From Paenibacillus sp. BJ-4 (lineage in GTDB: Bacteria; Bacillota; Bacilli; Paenibacillales; Paenibacillaceae), in NCBI RefSeq assembly GCF_020404765.1, contig NZ_JAIVEM010000005.1, positions 186,001-250,000 on the forward strand: a DNA stretch of 64,000 bases, in the 5' to 3' direction. This document shows positions 25,813 through 34,914 of the stretch, one piece after another. A model generated the notes under the pieces. The model was not told the origin of the DNA and did no database searches. It saw nothing but the letters and a program-made list of their open reading frames with translations. A program made the position numbers and the translations under genes. Numbering within the stretch: the first letter of the stretch is position 1; every line of letters starts with the position of its first letter.

Positions 25813-26114
25813 CGCTACCAATCCATTTGAAAGCTCATCCCCGTACAAATATGCCTTTGACTACTACTAATATAGTATTAAAAGTTTTCCTTGGAAGAGG
25901 TCGAGATATTTTTCTGGGCTTCTTTTTTATTGAGCTAAGAGGATAAGAGTGAACAATAGTTAGGATGCATCCTTATTGGTCCAAGTAAGTAGCAACATAT
26001 GCTCTATGAGCATGAGCTGTTATCATCGTCTCTTTTTTTGTCACCGTAAGTAATTGGGTGAATACCCTATAACCAGGTAATGGAATATTCCGATGAGGCG
26101 GTGTTAAACCTGAA
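25813..26114. other. 302-base AT-rich gap with no convincing gene
   Basis: Contains a short hairpin (ATGCTCTATGAGCAT, about 25999-26013) and a 12-codon frame from about 26077 (MEYSDEAVLNLK) that stops across the next start. No promoter or known RNA was recognised. It marks the left edge of the AT-rich islet. Confidence 0.4.
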
Positions 26115-26276
26115 ATGATGAATTATCAACTCTATGATCCAAACTTTATGTTGTTGAGAGCAAATAAATTAAAGTACTTAACGGTTGTGGGCTATGGCGG
26201 TACTATAGAAAAGTTTTCGCGTGTGTCAGTTAAGATTAGTGGAAAGTATTATATGAGAGCAGGCCAAGTTGATTAA
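26115..26276 (+). CDS. Possible small protein, 53 residues
   Basis: Reading frame MMNYQLYDPNFMLLRANK continuing to KISGKYYMRAGQVD. GAGGCGGTG lies about 12 bases before the ATG, too far to be a good ribosome site. The residues look protein-like (mixed aromatic and charged) but match no family I know. Its stop abuts the transposase remnant on the other strand, so it may itself be debris. Confidence 0.35.
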   Translation: MMNYQLYDPNFMLLRANKLKYLTVVGYGGTIEKFSRVSVKISGKYYMRAGQVD

Positions 26277-26500
26277 CTAATATAGCAAGAGTAGACGCGT
26301 AAAACGAACAAACTCCATTGCTTCATGCTTGGGAATACGAAGGCTTACGCGGCCATACATCGTTTTTAACAGTACGTATACGATAAGTGCAGAGAACAAC
26401 TGTCCATACACCTCATTTTCGGTGGTTCCAAACAGCATTGGAATGTTCACAACGATGCCGTTTTTGAGAACTACTTTCCATTACCCGAAAAGGCGACTCT
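26277..26500 (-). mobile_element. Remnant of an IS4-like transposase (C-terminal end only)
   Basis: The minus-strand translation reads VVLKNGIVVNIPMLFGTTEN then EVYGQLFSALIVYVLLKTMY and ends at a stop at 26277-26279. The TENEVYGQLFSALI run is typical of the C-terminal region of IS4-type transposases. Just upstream the matching KRVAFSGNGK is in another frame, because AAAG rather than AAAAG breaks the reading near 26475. No terminal repeats or N-terminal catalytic domain remain. It is dead debris marking past insertion. Confidence 0.75.
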
Positions 26501-26507
26501 TTTTATC

Positions 26508-27986
26508 CTATTTTTGGTTAGTCAACAAGCCTGTCTTTTCTTCAAGATCTTCTATAAATTCCATTGCAATAAAATATCCAAAAAATAATGTTAAAATATC
26601 CTCGTATCGTTTTCCTGATCCTCTTGCTCTACTTAATATTATGTTTTGACTTTCTTGAATTTCCTTTTTATAGAATGAAAGAGAAAATGTAGTAGAATTG
26701 GAAGCGATCAAATCCATCATTAGAGTTGACAATTTTTTCTGAAACTCTTCAATCGGAAAGTCATTATTTTCTTTCGAATACAGTTGCATAGTTTCAGGCG
26801 GATTTTTAAATGAAAATTGATATTGAGTATTGAAAATACCTTCATTAGCTATTTTGTCAGCAATTAATTTACCAAAAACGATACCCGATGCGAATGCTTG
26901 CCCAGGGATTCTTCCTGTACCAAGATCACCATTAAATTGAGCTTTTCCAGTAACAAAAACACGATTCAAGTTTATAACCTCAGCATTAGCATTGATTTCG
27001 ATTCCTCCTGAAGAATAGTGCATCGTTGGTGTAATTTTGATTCTTTTATTTTTAACTACATTAGGACTAAATCCATATTTTTTGAATTTTTCATTCAATA
27101 AGTTTTCATCAGCATGGCTCATATCCAAGTACATATCCTTTTTTTGTTTGATGCATTCTAGTTGAAATTTTAAAATCTCATCAATCATTTCGTGGTAATC
27201 ATCTCGAGCAATTGCATCACAAATATACTCATCTTTTAATAATTGAACTCCTTCCTCATCTACTATTTTCCCTTGACTCAAAGATACAACTCCGCCCAAT
27301 AAAATTTGCCTTCCGTTGTATATAGACCAAGGATGACACATTACTGTAGACATTCCTTTTAATTTTGCACCTATTTTTTTAGCTAAGATAAGCGTTTCAC
27401 CAGTTGAACCTGGAGAATTATCATTGTAGCAAAATTGTCCCGCATATCCTCCCGTAGCTAATACCAAATAATTAGTATGTATTCTGATAAATTGATCTGA
27501 TTGTGTGTCATAAAATAAGGCGATAACTCCATGATCAGACTTTTCCAAATGAATCAAAATTTTATTACACATCGGTTGCTCAATATGTTGTAACAAACAA
27601 TTGATTAATTTCTTTCCCCCATGTGATTTAATCAAACATTCAGGCATGATACCAAAGGATGTTTTCTCATAAGGAATTCCTAATTCTTCAAAAAAATTTA
27701 TAATTATGTTGGAATTTCTATATAGTGTTTCAATAACTGATCGATCTGCTCCACATTTATCAATAGTAAGATTAATAATATTATTAATTTCATTCTCTGA
27801 TGGAACACGCGTATTTGCGGCTGAAAGAAAGGAGTTGCTTTGTTTGGGAGCATTCTTTTTTGTTGTAATCGTGTACTTAATATTGTTTTTTGACAAATAA
27901 TAAGCAACAGTAAGCCCTGAGATACCCGTACCGACAATCAAAATTGGAGTGTAGTGTTCAACGGATATTGCAATTCGTTTCATCAT
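26508..27986 (-). CDS. FAD-dependent oxidoreductase of the fumarate reductase/NadB type
   Basis: 492 residues. The N-terminal dinucleotide motif LIVGTGISGLTVAYYLSK is at about 16-33, the middle has LVLATGGYAGQF, and the C-terminal active-site-like region is PTMHYSSGGIEINANAEV followed by GTGRIPGQAFASGIVFGKL, as in fumarate reductase, succinate dehydrogenase and L-aspartate oxidase flavoproteins. The substrate is unknown. It is much more AT-rich than its neighbours (Lys, Ile and Asn rich), lies alone beside a transposase remnant and is likely acquired. AGGAGATAGA precedes the ATG at 27986. Confidence 0.82.
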   Translation of the reverse strand: MMKRIAISVEHYTPILIVGTGISGLTVAYYLSKNNIKYTITTKKNAPKQSNSFLSAANTRVPSENEINNIINLTIDKCGADRSVIETLYRNSNIIINFFEELGIPYEKTSFGIMPECLIKSHGGKKLINCLLQHIEQPMCNKILIHLEKSDHGVIALFYDTQSDQFIRIHTNYLVLATGGYAGQFCYNDNSPGSTGETLILAKKIGAKLKGMSTVMCHPWSIYNGRQILLGGVVSLSQGKIVDEEGVQLLKDEYICDAIARDDYHEMIDEILKFQLECIKQKKDMYLDMSHADENLLNEKFKKYGFSPNVVKNKRIKITPTMHYSSGGIEINANAEVINLNRVFVTGKAQFNGDLGTGRIPGQAFASGIVFGKLIADKIANEGIFNTQYQFSFKNPPETMQLYSKENNDFPIEEFQKKLSTLMMDLIASNSTTFSLSFYKKEIQESQNIILSRARGSGKRYEDILTLFFGYFIAMEFIEDLEEKTGLLTNQK

Positions 27987-28394
27987 TCTATCTCCTTTTT
28001 TAGGATGCGAATATTATCTTCGGCTGAATCTCGCAGTCAGTTTTCCATTTTTTTGAGATCGTTATATCACAGTAGTACATGCAGCCGTGTGTTTGACAAA
28101 TCTTCTTACTACAAAATTAAGTACGAACGCATTTGCAAGCAAAAGTTTTCCTAATTGTACAAATTTATTACTTATTTTGTCAATGCAATCTGAGACTATT
28201 ATAATTAACTCAACCTTCGCAGTATGAATATTCAAAACCAATATTTTACCGTATCCAGCCTTATAGGTGAAGACTATCACTTCTATAGATATCATATCTT
28301 AGACCAATCAAACATGTCGTGGTATATTGTTGACATTCAAGAGAGATCCGTATAGTTTCTCTCCACTAGTTCGAAAGCACAGGGGTGAATGTTG
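27987..28394. other. 408-base gap between the flavoprotein and leuC
   Basis: AT-rich and without a recognised RNA element; in particular no T-box or leucine leader is visible ahead of leuC. A 43-codon frame at 28224-28355 (MNIQNQYFTVSSLIGEDY to IVDIQERSV) lacks a ribosome site and is probably gene debris. Divergent promoters for both flanking genes must lie here but were not pinned down. Confidence 0.4.
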
Positions 28395-29819
28395 ATGAGT
28401 AAAAAGACCATGTTCGAGAAAATTTGGGATAACCATGTCATCTATCAGGAAGCGGGAAAGCCGAGTATTTTGTATATTGATCTTCACTTGGTCCATGAGG
28501 TAACCTCCCCGCAGGCGTTTGAGGGACTTCGTCTTGGCGGACGCAAGGTGCGTCGTCCAGAGCTTACATTTGCAACAATGGATCATAACGTACCGACGTT
28601 TGATCGCTACAATATTACGGATCCAATTTCCAAACAGCAGATTGATACATTAACTCAAAATTGCCGCGATTTCGGTGTTAAGCTGTATGATCTGGATACC
28701 ATTGATCAAGGTGTCGTTCACGTTATGGGGCCTGAACTTGGTCTGACTCATCCGGGGAAAACGATTGTTTGTGGTGACAGCCATACCTCCACACATGGTG
28801 CGTTCGGGGCGCTTGCTTTTGGTATCGGAACAAGCGAGGTAGAGCACGTACTGGCAACGCAATGTCTCCAGCAGGCGAAGGCAAAAACGATGGAAGTTCG
28901 TTTTGTAGGTCGCCGCAAACCGGGTGTAACAGCGAAAGATATGATTTTGGGCGTCATCGCCAAATACGGCACGGATTTCGCTACAGGCTATGTTATTGAG
29001 TACACAGGCGAATCCATTCGCGAATTGAGCATGGAAGAGCGCATGACGGTGTGCAACATGTCCATAGAAGGCGGAGCTAGAGCTGGAATGATTGCGCCAG
29101 ATGAAACCACCTTCAATTACTTGCGTGGACGTGAACATGTAGCGCAAGGAGCTGCTTTCGAGCAGGCGGTTGCTGAGTGGAAGGAGCTTGTTACAGATGA
29201 AGGCGCTGAGTTTGATGTTGTGCTGGAGTTTGATGTGGATTCCTTAATTCCGCAAGTAACTTGGGGCACCAGCCCAGGTATGGGTACAGATATTTCCTCG
29301 AACGTACCAATTCCGGCAGAATTGCCGACAGAAAACGAACGCAAAGCGGCTGAAAAAGCGCTTGAATATATGGATTTGAAGCCAGGTACACCGATCACGG
29401 AAATTGCGATTGATTATGTATTTATCGGCTCCTGCACCAACGGGCGGATTGAAGATTTACGCGCTGCGGCCGAGGTTGCCAAAGGCTACCAGGTTTCTGA
29501 CAGAGTAACAGCAATCGTCGTACCAGGTTCAGGTCGTGTGAAAATTCAGGCTGAACAAGAAGGACTGGACGTTATTTTCAAGGAAGCAGGATTCGAGTGG
29601 CGTGAAGCGGGATGCAGTATGTGTCTTGCGATGAATCCGGACGTGCTCCAACCGGGACAGCGTTGTGCGTCTACCTCTAACCGCAACTTTGAAGGTCGTC
29701 AGGGACGCGGAGGACGGACTCACCTCGTATCTCCGGCAATGGCAGCCGCTGCGGCGATTCATGGACGTTTTGTCGATGTACGGGATTGGAAATTCAAGCA
29801 GGAAGAAGTAGTCCACTAG
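28395..29819 (+). CDS. leuC: 3-isopropylmalate dehydratase large subunit
   Basis: Aconitase-family enzyme that isomerises 2- to 3-isopropylmalate in leucine synthesis together with LeuD. 474 residues from the ATG at 28395, chosen because AGGGGTG lies eight bases upstream. The [4Fe-4S] ligands are in the [13 protein letters not shown] segment and the C-terminal [25 protein letters not shown] is the substrate-binding signature. leuD follows after 21 bases. leuA and leuB are not in the window. Confidence 0.95.
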   Translation: MSKKTMFEKIWDNHVIYQEAGKPSILYIDLHLVHEVTSPQAFEGLRLGGRKVRRPELTFATMDHNVPTFDRYNITDPISKQQIDTLTQNCRDFGVKLYDLDTIDQGVVHVMGPELGLTHPGKTIVCGDSHTSTHGAFGALAFGIGTSEVEHVLATQCLQQAKAKTMEVRFVGRRKPGVTAKDMILGVIAKYGTDFATGYVIEYTGESIRELSMEERMTVCNMSIEGGARAGMIAPDETTFNYLRGREHVAQGAAFEQAVAEWKELVTDEGAEFDVVLEFDVDSLIPQVTWGTSPGMGTDISSNVPIPAELPTENERKAAEKALEYMDLKPGTPITEIAIDYVFIGSCTNGRIEDLRAAAEVAKGYQVSDRVTAIVVPGSGRVKIQAEQEGLDVIFKEAGFEWREAGCSMCLAMNPDVLQPGQRCASTSNRNFEGRQGRGGRTHLVSPAMAAAAAIHGRFVDVRDWKFKQEEVVH

Positions 29820-29840
29820 GATACAGAGGAGGAATTTACG

Positions 29841-30443
29841 ATGGAAGCATTCACAACTTTAAAAGGAATCGTAGCGCCTGTGGATCGGGTGAACGTGGAT
29901 ACGGATGCTATTATTCCTAAGCAGTTCTTGAAACGAATCGAGCGCACAGGCTTTGGACAGTTTCTGTTTTATGAGTGGCGTTTTGATGAGGCGGGCAATA
30001 TCAATCCTGAATTTGAACCGAACAAGCCTCGCTATGAAGGGGCATCTGTACTGATTTCTCGCGCCAACTTTGGCTGCGGCTCTTCTCGTGAGCACGCGCC
30101 GTGGGCGATTATGGATTATGGGTTTCGCTCTGTAATCGCACCGTCTTTTGCAGATATCTTCTATAATAACTGTTTTAAAAATGGTATTTTGCCGATCAAG
30201 CTGTCTGAAGAGCAAGTAGAGGATTTATTTCAGCGCACGGCGAAGCATGATAAATACCAATTGAACGTAGATTTGAACGAAAAAACAATTACTGACGATT
30301 ATGGTCTGCATATTGATTTTGATCTGGATGAGCATCGTCGTCAATTCCTGCTGCAAGGTTTGGATGACATTGGCTTAACGCTCCAGCATGAAGCTGAAAT
30401 TCTGGCTTATGAACAAAAACGTGCTGCCAAGCAAGGCGCATAA
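29841..30443 (+). CDS. leuD: 3-isopropylmalate dehydratase small subunit
   Basis: 200-residue swivelling-domain partner of LeuC, of normal length. Visible signatures are VNVDTDAIIPKQFLK near residue 19 and FGCGSSREHAPWAIMDYG, which forms the active-site loop. GAGGAGG precedes the ATG, and the operon ends at a strong terminator at 30458-30495. Confidence 0.95.
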   Translation: MEAFTTLKGIVAPVDRVNVDTDAIIPKQFLKRIERTGFGQFLFYEWRFDEAGNINPEFEPNKPRYEGASVLISRANFGCGSSREHAPWAIMDYGFRSVIAPSFADIFYNNCFKNGILPIKLSEEQVEDLFQRTAKHDKYQLNVDLNEKTITDDYGLHIDFDLDEHRRQFLLQGLDDIGLTLQHEAEILAYEQKRAAKQGA

Positions 30444-30457
30444 TCATATTTGAGCAG

Positions 30458-30495
30458 AAAGCCCGTATTGGCAATTCTTTTGCCTGCGGGCTTTT
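30458..30495 (+). terminator. leuCD terminator
   Basis: AAAGCCCG and an inner GGCA pair with TGCC and CGGGCTTTT across an AT-rich loop, ending in a T run. Confidence 0.87.
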
Positions 30496-30630
30496 GTTAT
30501 TTTTAGAATTAAATTGGTAAATAAGGGGTTGACGGCTCGACTGAGCATGGTATTGTAAATGTAAAATGGTTGAGGACTATACCTACGCAGGAGCACAAAA
30601 ATATTACATATATAAGTTAGGGGAATGAGG

Positions 30631-32205
30631 ATGAAAAAATATGGTTGGGTGATATTGGCGGCTATCTTAATCTGGTTGTGGCCGTCCTCCACTCATGTGA
30701 ATGCGGCTGAAGCAGATTTGTTTTTGGACGGCAAAAGGATGGAAGCGCCTGCAGATGCCAAGCCTGAAATGGTCAATGGAAAAGTCATGGTACCGCTTCG
30801 GGTAGTTGGTGAGCAGCTTGGATATCAATTCAAATGGGAACCACAAGCCTATAAAATCTCAATTCAAAAAAACAATACGGATATGTCTATGTATGTAGGC
30901 CGTACATCGGCTGATGTGAATGGAAAAACAGTTAGTCTGGATGCGCCTCCTGTTCTGCGTGGCAACTCGACGATGGTTCCATTGCGCTTTGTCGGGGAAC
31001 AAATGGGACTAAAAGTAGATTGGAATAATAAAAGTAAATCCGTAAATCTTAGTCAAAAGGCCACAACTCCACAGACAGATCAGAAGGCCGAATCGCAAAA
31101 AACGTCGACGCAGAATACGACCAGCAAGCAGAAAACGTCTCCAACGACAACTACCACTACAAATACGGCCGAAGCAGACAAGCAGACGGAGAGTGCACTT
31201 TCACCGCCCAAGGATCAGAATGCAGAGAAGTCAAAAGCAAATACGTTGCTTGTGCAGGACATCATTTTTGAACATGAAGCATTAAAGATTTCTATGAATA
31301 AAGTTGTAACCCCCAAAGTGTTCAAAATGACGGGGCCTGACCGCATTGTCGTGGATTTACCGGGAGCAACGCTGTCGTCCGAGTTTTCTCAACCGTTTCC
31401 GGTTCGTAGTGATGGCTCACGTATACTGACGAATATTGACGGCACAGATATACAGGAAATCAGATTCGCTCCTGTAGATGGACAAAATGGGGGTGTCCGT
31501 GTTGTCATTGCCTTGAATCAAGTACGTGATTACGATCTTTCAACAAACAGCACGGGTGAAATCACCCTCCAATTGCGTGAGCGTGGTGAGAATCTGGTGG
31601 TCACACCAACTCATGTCGAAGGACGGCGGATTGTCGTAATTGATCCTGGACATGGTGGCAAGGACCCTGGAGCAGCCAGTGCGACAGGACGACGTGAGAA
31701 GGAGTTTACATTGGCTGTGGCGTTAAAGGTTCAACAGCTTTTGCAAAATGACCCAGCTATTCAGGTCATAATGACCCGCAATGGAGATACATATCCGACC
31801 CTGGATGAACGTCCCCAGCTTGCGAATGATCAACAGGCAAACGTGTTTGTTTCCATCCATGGAAACAGTATGCCAGCCTCCAATAACGGAAAAGCCAATG
31901 GGTCTGAAACTTATTATGCACGCCAGGAAAGCTTGAATCTGGCAACGACGATGCACAAGCATCTTATAGCGGCTACTGGGTTCAAGGATAACGGCATTAA
32001 GGTGGCAAACCATGTGGTAACAAGAAAATCGCAAATGCCAGCGGTGCTGCTGGAATGTGGCTATCTGAGTAATCCGTCTGATGAAGCAGCCATGTTCACG
32101 GAAGAAAAACAGGGCATGATTGCGCAAGGAATCGTCGACGGATTAAAAGAGTATTTTGCAACGGAAACGGGGACCACGGAATCGCTTAACGAAGTGATTA
32201 ATTAA
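30631..32205 (+). CDS. N-acetylmuramoyl-L-alanine amidase with copper-amine-oxidase-like repeats and AMIN domain
   Basis: Secreted peptidoglycan amidase, 524 residues from the ATG at 30631 (TAGGGG about 7 bases upstream). The signal peptide is about residues 1-26. Two copper-amine-oxidase-like modules follow (VMVPLRVVGEQLGYQFKW and TMVPLRFVGEQMGLKVDW), then a Thr/Gln/Lys-rich linker, an AMIN-like domain (about 205-310) and a zinc Amidase_3 domain from about 330. The zinc ligands appear in IDPGHGGKDPG (His), RREKEFTL (Glu), VSIHGNS (His) and LLECGYLSN (catalytic Glu). The gene downstream is a full-length paralogue. It probably acts in wall turnover. Confidence 0.92.
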   Translation: MKKYGWVILAAILIWLWPSSTHVNAAEADLFLDGKRMEAPADAKPEMVNGKVMVPLRVVGEQLGYQFKWEPQAYKISIQKNNTDMSMYVGRTSADVNGKTVSLDAPPVLRGNSTMVPLRFVGEQMGLKVDWNNKSKSVNLSQKATTPQTDQKAESQKTSTQNTTSKQKTSPTTTTTTNTAEADKQTESALSPPKDQNAEKSKANTLLVQDIIFEHEALKISMNKVVTPKVFKMTGPDRIVVDLPGATLSSEFSQPFPVRSDGSRILTNIDGTDIQEIRFAPVDGQNGGVRVVIALNQVRDYDLSTNSTGEITLQLRERGENLVVTPTHVEGRRIVVIDPGHGGKDPGAASATGRREKEFTLAVALKVQQLLQNDPAIQVIMTRNGDTYPTLDERPQLANDQQANVFVSIHGNSMPASNNGKANGSETYYARQESLNLATTMHKHLIAATGFKDNGIKVANHVVTRKSQMPAVLLECGYLSNPSDEAAMFTEEKQGMIAQGIVDGLKEYFATETGTTESLNEVIN

Positions 32206-32218
32206 GTGATTAATTAAG
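32192..32218 (+). repeat. Short tandem duplication at the amidase stop
   Basis: The 12-base unit AAGTGATTAATT occurs twice in direct succession (32192-32203, 32204-32215), spanning the stop codon at 32203-32205. The second copy repeats the last codons outside the frame. Confidence 0.75.
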
Positions 32219-32224
32219 AGGGTT

Positions 32225-32290
32225 AAAAAAAGCTACTTTCTACCTTTATGGGAAATCATGGAGGTGAAAAGTGGCTTTTTTAATTTTTTT
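32225..32290 (+). terminator. Terminator after the first amidase gene
   Basis: AAAAGCTACTTTCTACCT pairs with the segment GAGGTGAAAAGTGGC and the following T run, then a second T run. The rest of the 32206-32506 gap holds only the leader of the next gene, including a CTGATAT/ATATCAG inverted repeat near 32428-32457. Confidence 0.82.
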
Positions 32291-32506
32291 GACGATGACT
32301 TTTGACGGGAAACGAATGAACTATATTTTTAGTCATAATTCGACAAAAATAGTTCTTAGGCACGTATATTTCTGTTATGATGGAATATATTCGCAACTTT
32401 TGGTGTGGGATAACGTCTAAAAGGTTGTCTGATATTACATAAGCGCGTATATCAGGTCGCCGCACCGGAGCATGTGGCAAAAAAAATATGAATGGAAGGG
32501 TGACGA

Positions 32507-34006
32507 ATGAAGAAATTTGGTTTTTTGTTGTTATTATTTGTCTTCATGTGGGCGGTTCCGGGTTATGGACATGCGGCTTCGAGTGGAACGCAAATCTATC
32601 TCGACGATCAACAGTTAAGTGTCCCTAGTGGTGCTAAGGCACAAGTGATAGGCGGAAGCACAATGGTTCCGCTACGCGTAATTTCTGAAAATTTAGGATA
32701 TGACGTGACATGGAAGCAGCAGGCGCGAACCATAACGATTGAGAAGGACAGTACCTCGATCCGAATGAACATCGGAAGTAAGACGGCGACTGTCAATGGA
32801 AGCGACATTAGTCTGGATGCTTCGCCTCTGCTGCGTTCCAATTATGCCCTTGTACCGCTTCGTTTTATCGGGGAGCAAATGGGACTGGACGTAAAATGGG
32901 ACAGTAGCTCCAAGTCCGTAAAATTATATACCCGCAGTAGTGGGTCTGGAAACGGGGAATTTACCCCTCCGAAATCCGGGAATAACAGTTCAAGTACAGG
33001 AAGTGTAACTGCACCAGCTAATAATGCGAGCACAGGTGTTACGCCAGTGCAGGAAATCAGTTTCAGTCAAAATCGTTTAACCATCACAACCGCGAGTACA
33101 GTCAAGCCAAAAGCGTTCACGATGACAGCTCCTGATCGGGTTGTTGTGGATTTGCCAGCAACTGCGTTCGCTGACAATTTTGGAGACCAGCAGAAGCTGG
33201 ACAACAACTTGAATGGTTCACTGGACATTCAAAATGAAGCGGATGTGTCCGGTATCCGTTATGCTTTGTTCCAAAAGGAACCTTCTACGGTCCGTGTTGT
33301 TATTGATTTGAAACATGCTATGAACTACACTGCATACAATGATGGATCCAATCATGTCATCGTCGATCTGGCATCCAAGGATTCAATTAATACAACGCCT
33401 GATGCCACGCTGCCAGATGGTTCATCACCAGACGATACACAGACATCACCAGTGAACAGCAGTGGTAAAAAGGTCGTTGTTATTGATGCAGGTCATGGAG
33501 CAAAGGATTCTGGAGCAGTTGGGGTCTCAAGAAAAAATTACGAGAAGACCTTCAACCTGGCTATGGCTTTGAAAGTGGAAAGCATCTTAAAGCAGAATCC
33601 CAACCTTGAGGTCGTATTGACACGCAGCGACGACACATTCCTGGAGCTTAAACAGCGAGTAAAAGTGGCTGAAAATCTCAATGCCAACGTATTTGTGTCC
33701 ATTCATGCTAACAGCAGCGGCAGTTCAGCTTCCAACGGTACAGAGACGTATTACCAGCGGAGTGCCAGCAAAGCGTTCGCGGGCGTTATGCATAAGTACT
33801 TTGCTCCTGCTACGGGTCTGACAGACCGAGGCATTCGTTATGGCAATTTCCATGTGATTCGGGAAACGACTATGCCAGCCGTTTTGCTTGAGGTAGGATA
33901 TTTGAGTAATGCAAAAGAGGAAGCCACACTGTTTGATGAAGATTTTCAAAACCGGGTAGCTCAGGGGATTGCAGATGGCATCACAGAGTATCTTGGTGTA
34001 AAATAA
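32507..34006 (+). CDS. N-acetylmuramoyl-L-alanine amidase, paralogue of the preceding gene
   Basis: 499-residue secreted zinc amidase with the same order of parts: signal peptide (FGFLLLLFVFMWAVPGYGHA), two copper-amine-oxidase-like modules (TMVPLRVISENLGYDVTW and ALVPLRFIGEQMGLDVKW), a Ser/Gly/Asn-rich linker, an AMIN-like domain and Amidase_3 with IDAGHGAKDSG, YEKTFNLA, VSIHANS and LLEVGYLSN. RBS GAAGGGTG precedes the ATG. Tandem duplication with the upstream gene is evident from shared layout and motifs; linkers differ most, suggesting divergence in wall targeting. Confidence 0.92.
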   Translation: MKKFGFLLLLFVFMWAVPGYGHAASSGTQIYLDDQQLSVPSGAKAQVIGGSTMVPLRVISENLGYDVTWKQQARTITIEKDSTSIRMNIGSKTATVNGSDISLDASPLLRSNYALVPLRFIGEQMGLDVKWDSSSKSVKLYTRSSGSGNGEFTPPKSGNNSSSTGSVTAPANNASTGVTPVQEISFSQNRLTITTASTVKPKAFTMTAPDRVVVDLPATAFADNFGDQQKLDNNLNGSLDIQNEADVSGIRYALFQKEPSTVRVVIDLKHAMNYTAYNDGSNHVIVDLASKDSINTTPDATLPDGSSPDDTQTSPVNSSGKKVVVIDAGHGAKDSGAVGVSRKNYEKTFNLAMALKVESILKQNPNLEVVLTRSDDTFLELKQRVKVAENLNANVFVSIHANSSGSSASNGTETYYQRSASKAFAGVMHKYFAPATGLTDRGIRYGNFHVIRETTMPAVLLEVGYLSNAKEEATLFDEDFQNRVAQGIADGITEYLGVK

Positions 34007-34051
34007 ATCTTCAACAAATCGCTTGCCAACGTCAAGCAAGGAGGGGGACAT

Positions 34052-34702
34052 ATGAACAAAAAAATCGTAATCGCAGGTTTGCTGGCACTGTTTGCCATAG
34101 CAGGCGCAGGCTGTGCCTCCAAGCAGACAGCTGCTCCGGCGGCTCCAACTCAGGAAACACAAACACCTGCTGCACCCAATAGTACGTCTGAGCAAACGAC
34201 CCCTGATCCATCGGCTCAGTCTGCTGAAAATAACGGGGCGTCTCAGACCCCAGCATCCCCGTCAACGGAACCTACCCAAACCAAGACGGAAACGGAAAAA
34301 TCAGGAGATCATCAAACGCAGCAGATCACAGTCTACTACACAGATACTCAAGAGAATGGCTTAAAAGAAGAGAAAAAGGAAATTACCTACCCGAGCGAGC
34401 TGGAAAAATACCAAAAGGCGTTCGAGGCTCTGCAAAAAAGTGGGAATTCTTCTCTGATACCGCTGTGGTCGGATAAAATTTCCGTGCATAAGATCAAATT
34501 GGATAACGGAGCATTGACCTTTGATATTTCTTTGCCGGACGAAGCACGTTTGGGTGCAGGTGGCGAGGAATTGGCTATTGATGCCTTGAAGAAAACAATG
34601 TTCCAGTTCAATGAAATCAAAACACTGGATTTGCTCGTAGATGGTCAATCTCTGGAATCTTTAATGGGGCACGTAGATTTGGATCATCCAATGAGCCGTT
34701 AA
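34052..34702 (+). CDS. GerMN-domain lipoprotein
   Basis: 216-residue lipoprotein. A type II signal ends at the lipobox AGAGC (Cys at about residue 20), followed by a long disordered Ala/Pro/Thr/Gln stretch (about 21-90). The folded C-terminal half (QITVYYTDTQENGL to LVDGQSLESLMGHVDL) matches the GerMN domain found in spore-germination and sporulation proteins such as GerM. It follows two wall amidases after 45 bases with GGAGGGGG upstream, so a joint role in cell-wall or spore-wall processes is plausible. Confidence 0.83.
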   Translation: MNKKIVIAGLLALFAIAGAGCASKQTAAPAAPTQETQTPAAPNSTSEQTTPDPSAQSAENNGASQTPASPSTEPTQTKTETEKSGDHQTQQITVYYTDTQENGLKEEKKEITYPSELEKYQKAFEALQKSGNSSLIPLWSDKISVHKIKLDNGALTFDISLPDEARLGAGGEELAIDALKKTMFQFNEIKTLDLLVDGQSLESLMGHVDLDHPMSR

Positions 34703-34855
34703 CAGATCAGATTGTATGAAAATTTCTTGGCAATTTGCACACTTTTCACGTGCAATCTGTGACAGATAATGATAATATAGGAGTGTATTTCTCGCCTATG
34801 CAGGCAGTCATGCACAAATAGTATTCGTTTCTTTCCGGATGATTATTTAGAGTGA

Positions 34856-34896
34856 CCGTCTTGATGCGGGCTATCCCGTATCAGGACGTTTTTTTT
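34856..34896 (+). terminator. Strong terminator between the GerMN gene and nth
   Basis: CGTCTTGATGCGGG pairs with CCCGTATCAGGACG with a short loop, then eight T. It lies right before the nth ribosome site (34899-34905), so nth either relies on read-through or has its promoter overlapping; an attenuator role is possible. Confidence 0.88.
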
Positions 34897-34914
34897 GGTA
34901 GGAGGTAGGATTCC

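Noticed and set aside
28224-28355. 43-codon frame upstream of leuC
   Set aside because: No ribosome site and no recognised family; kept only as probable debris.
27987-28394. Leucine T-box or leader ahead of leuC
   Set aside because: No GGTGGTACCGCG-type motif, specifier stem or terminator is present.
34766-34782. Fur-like half site GATAATGATAAT before nth
   Set aside because: The second half of the 19-base box does not match, and nth is not a typical iron-regulated gene.
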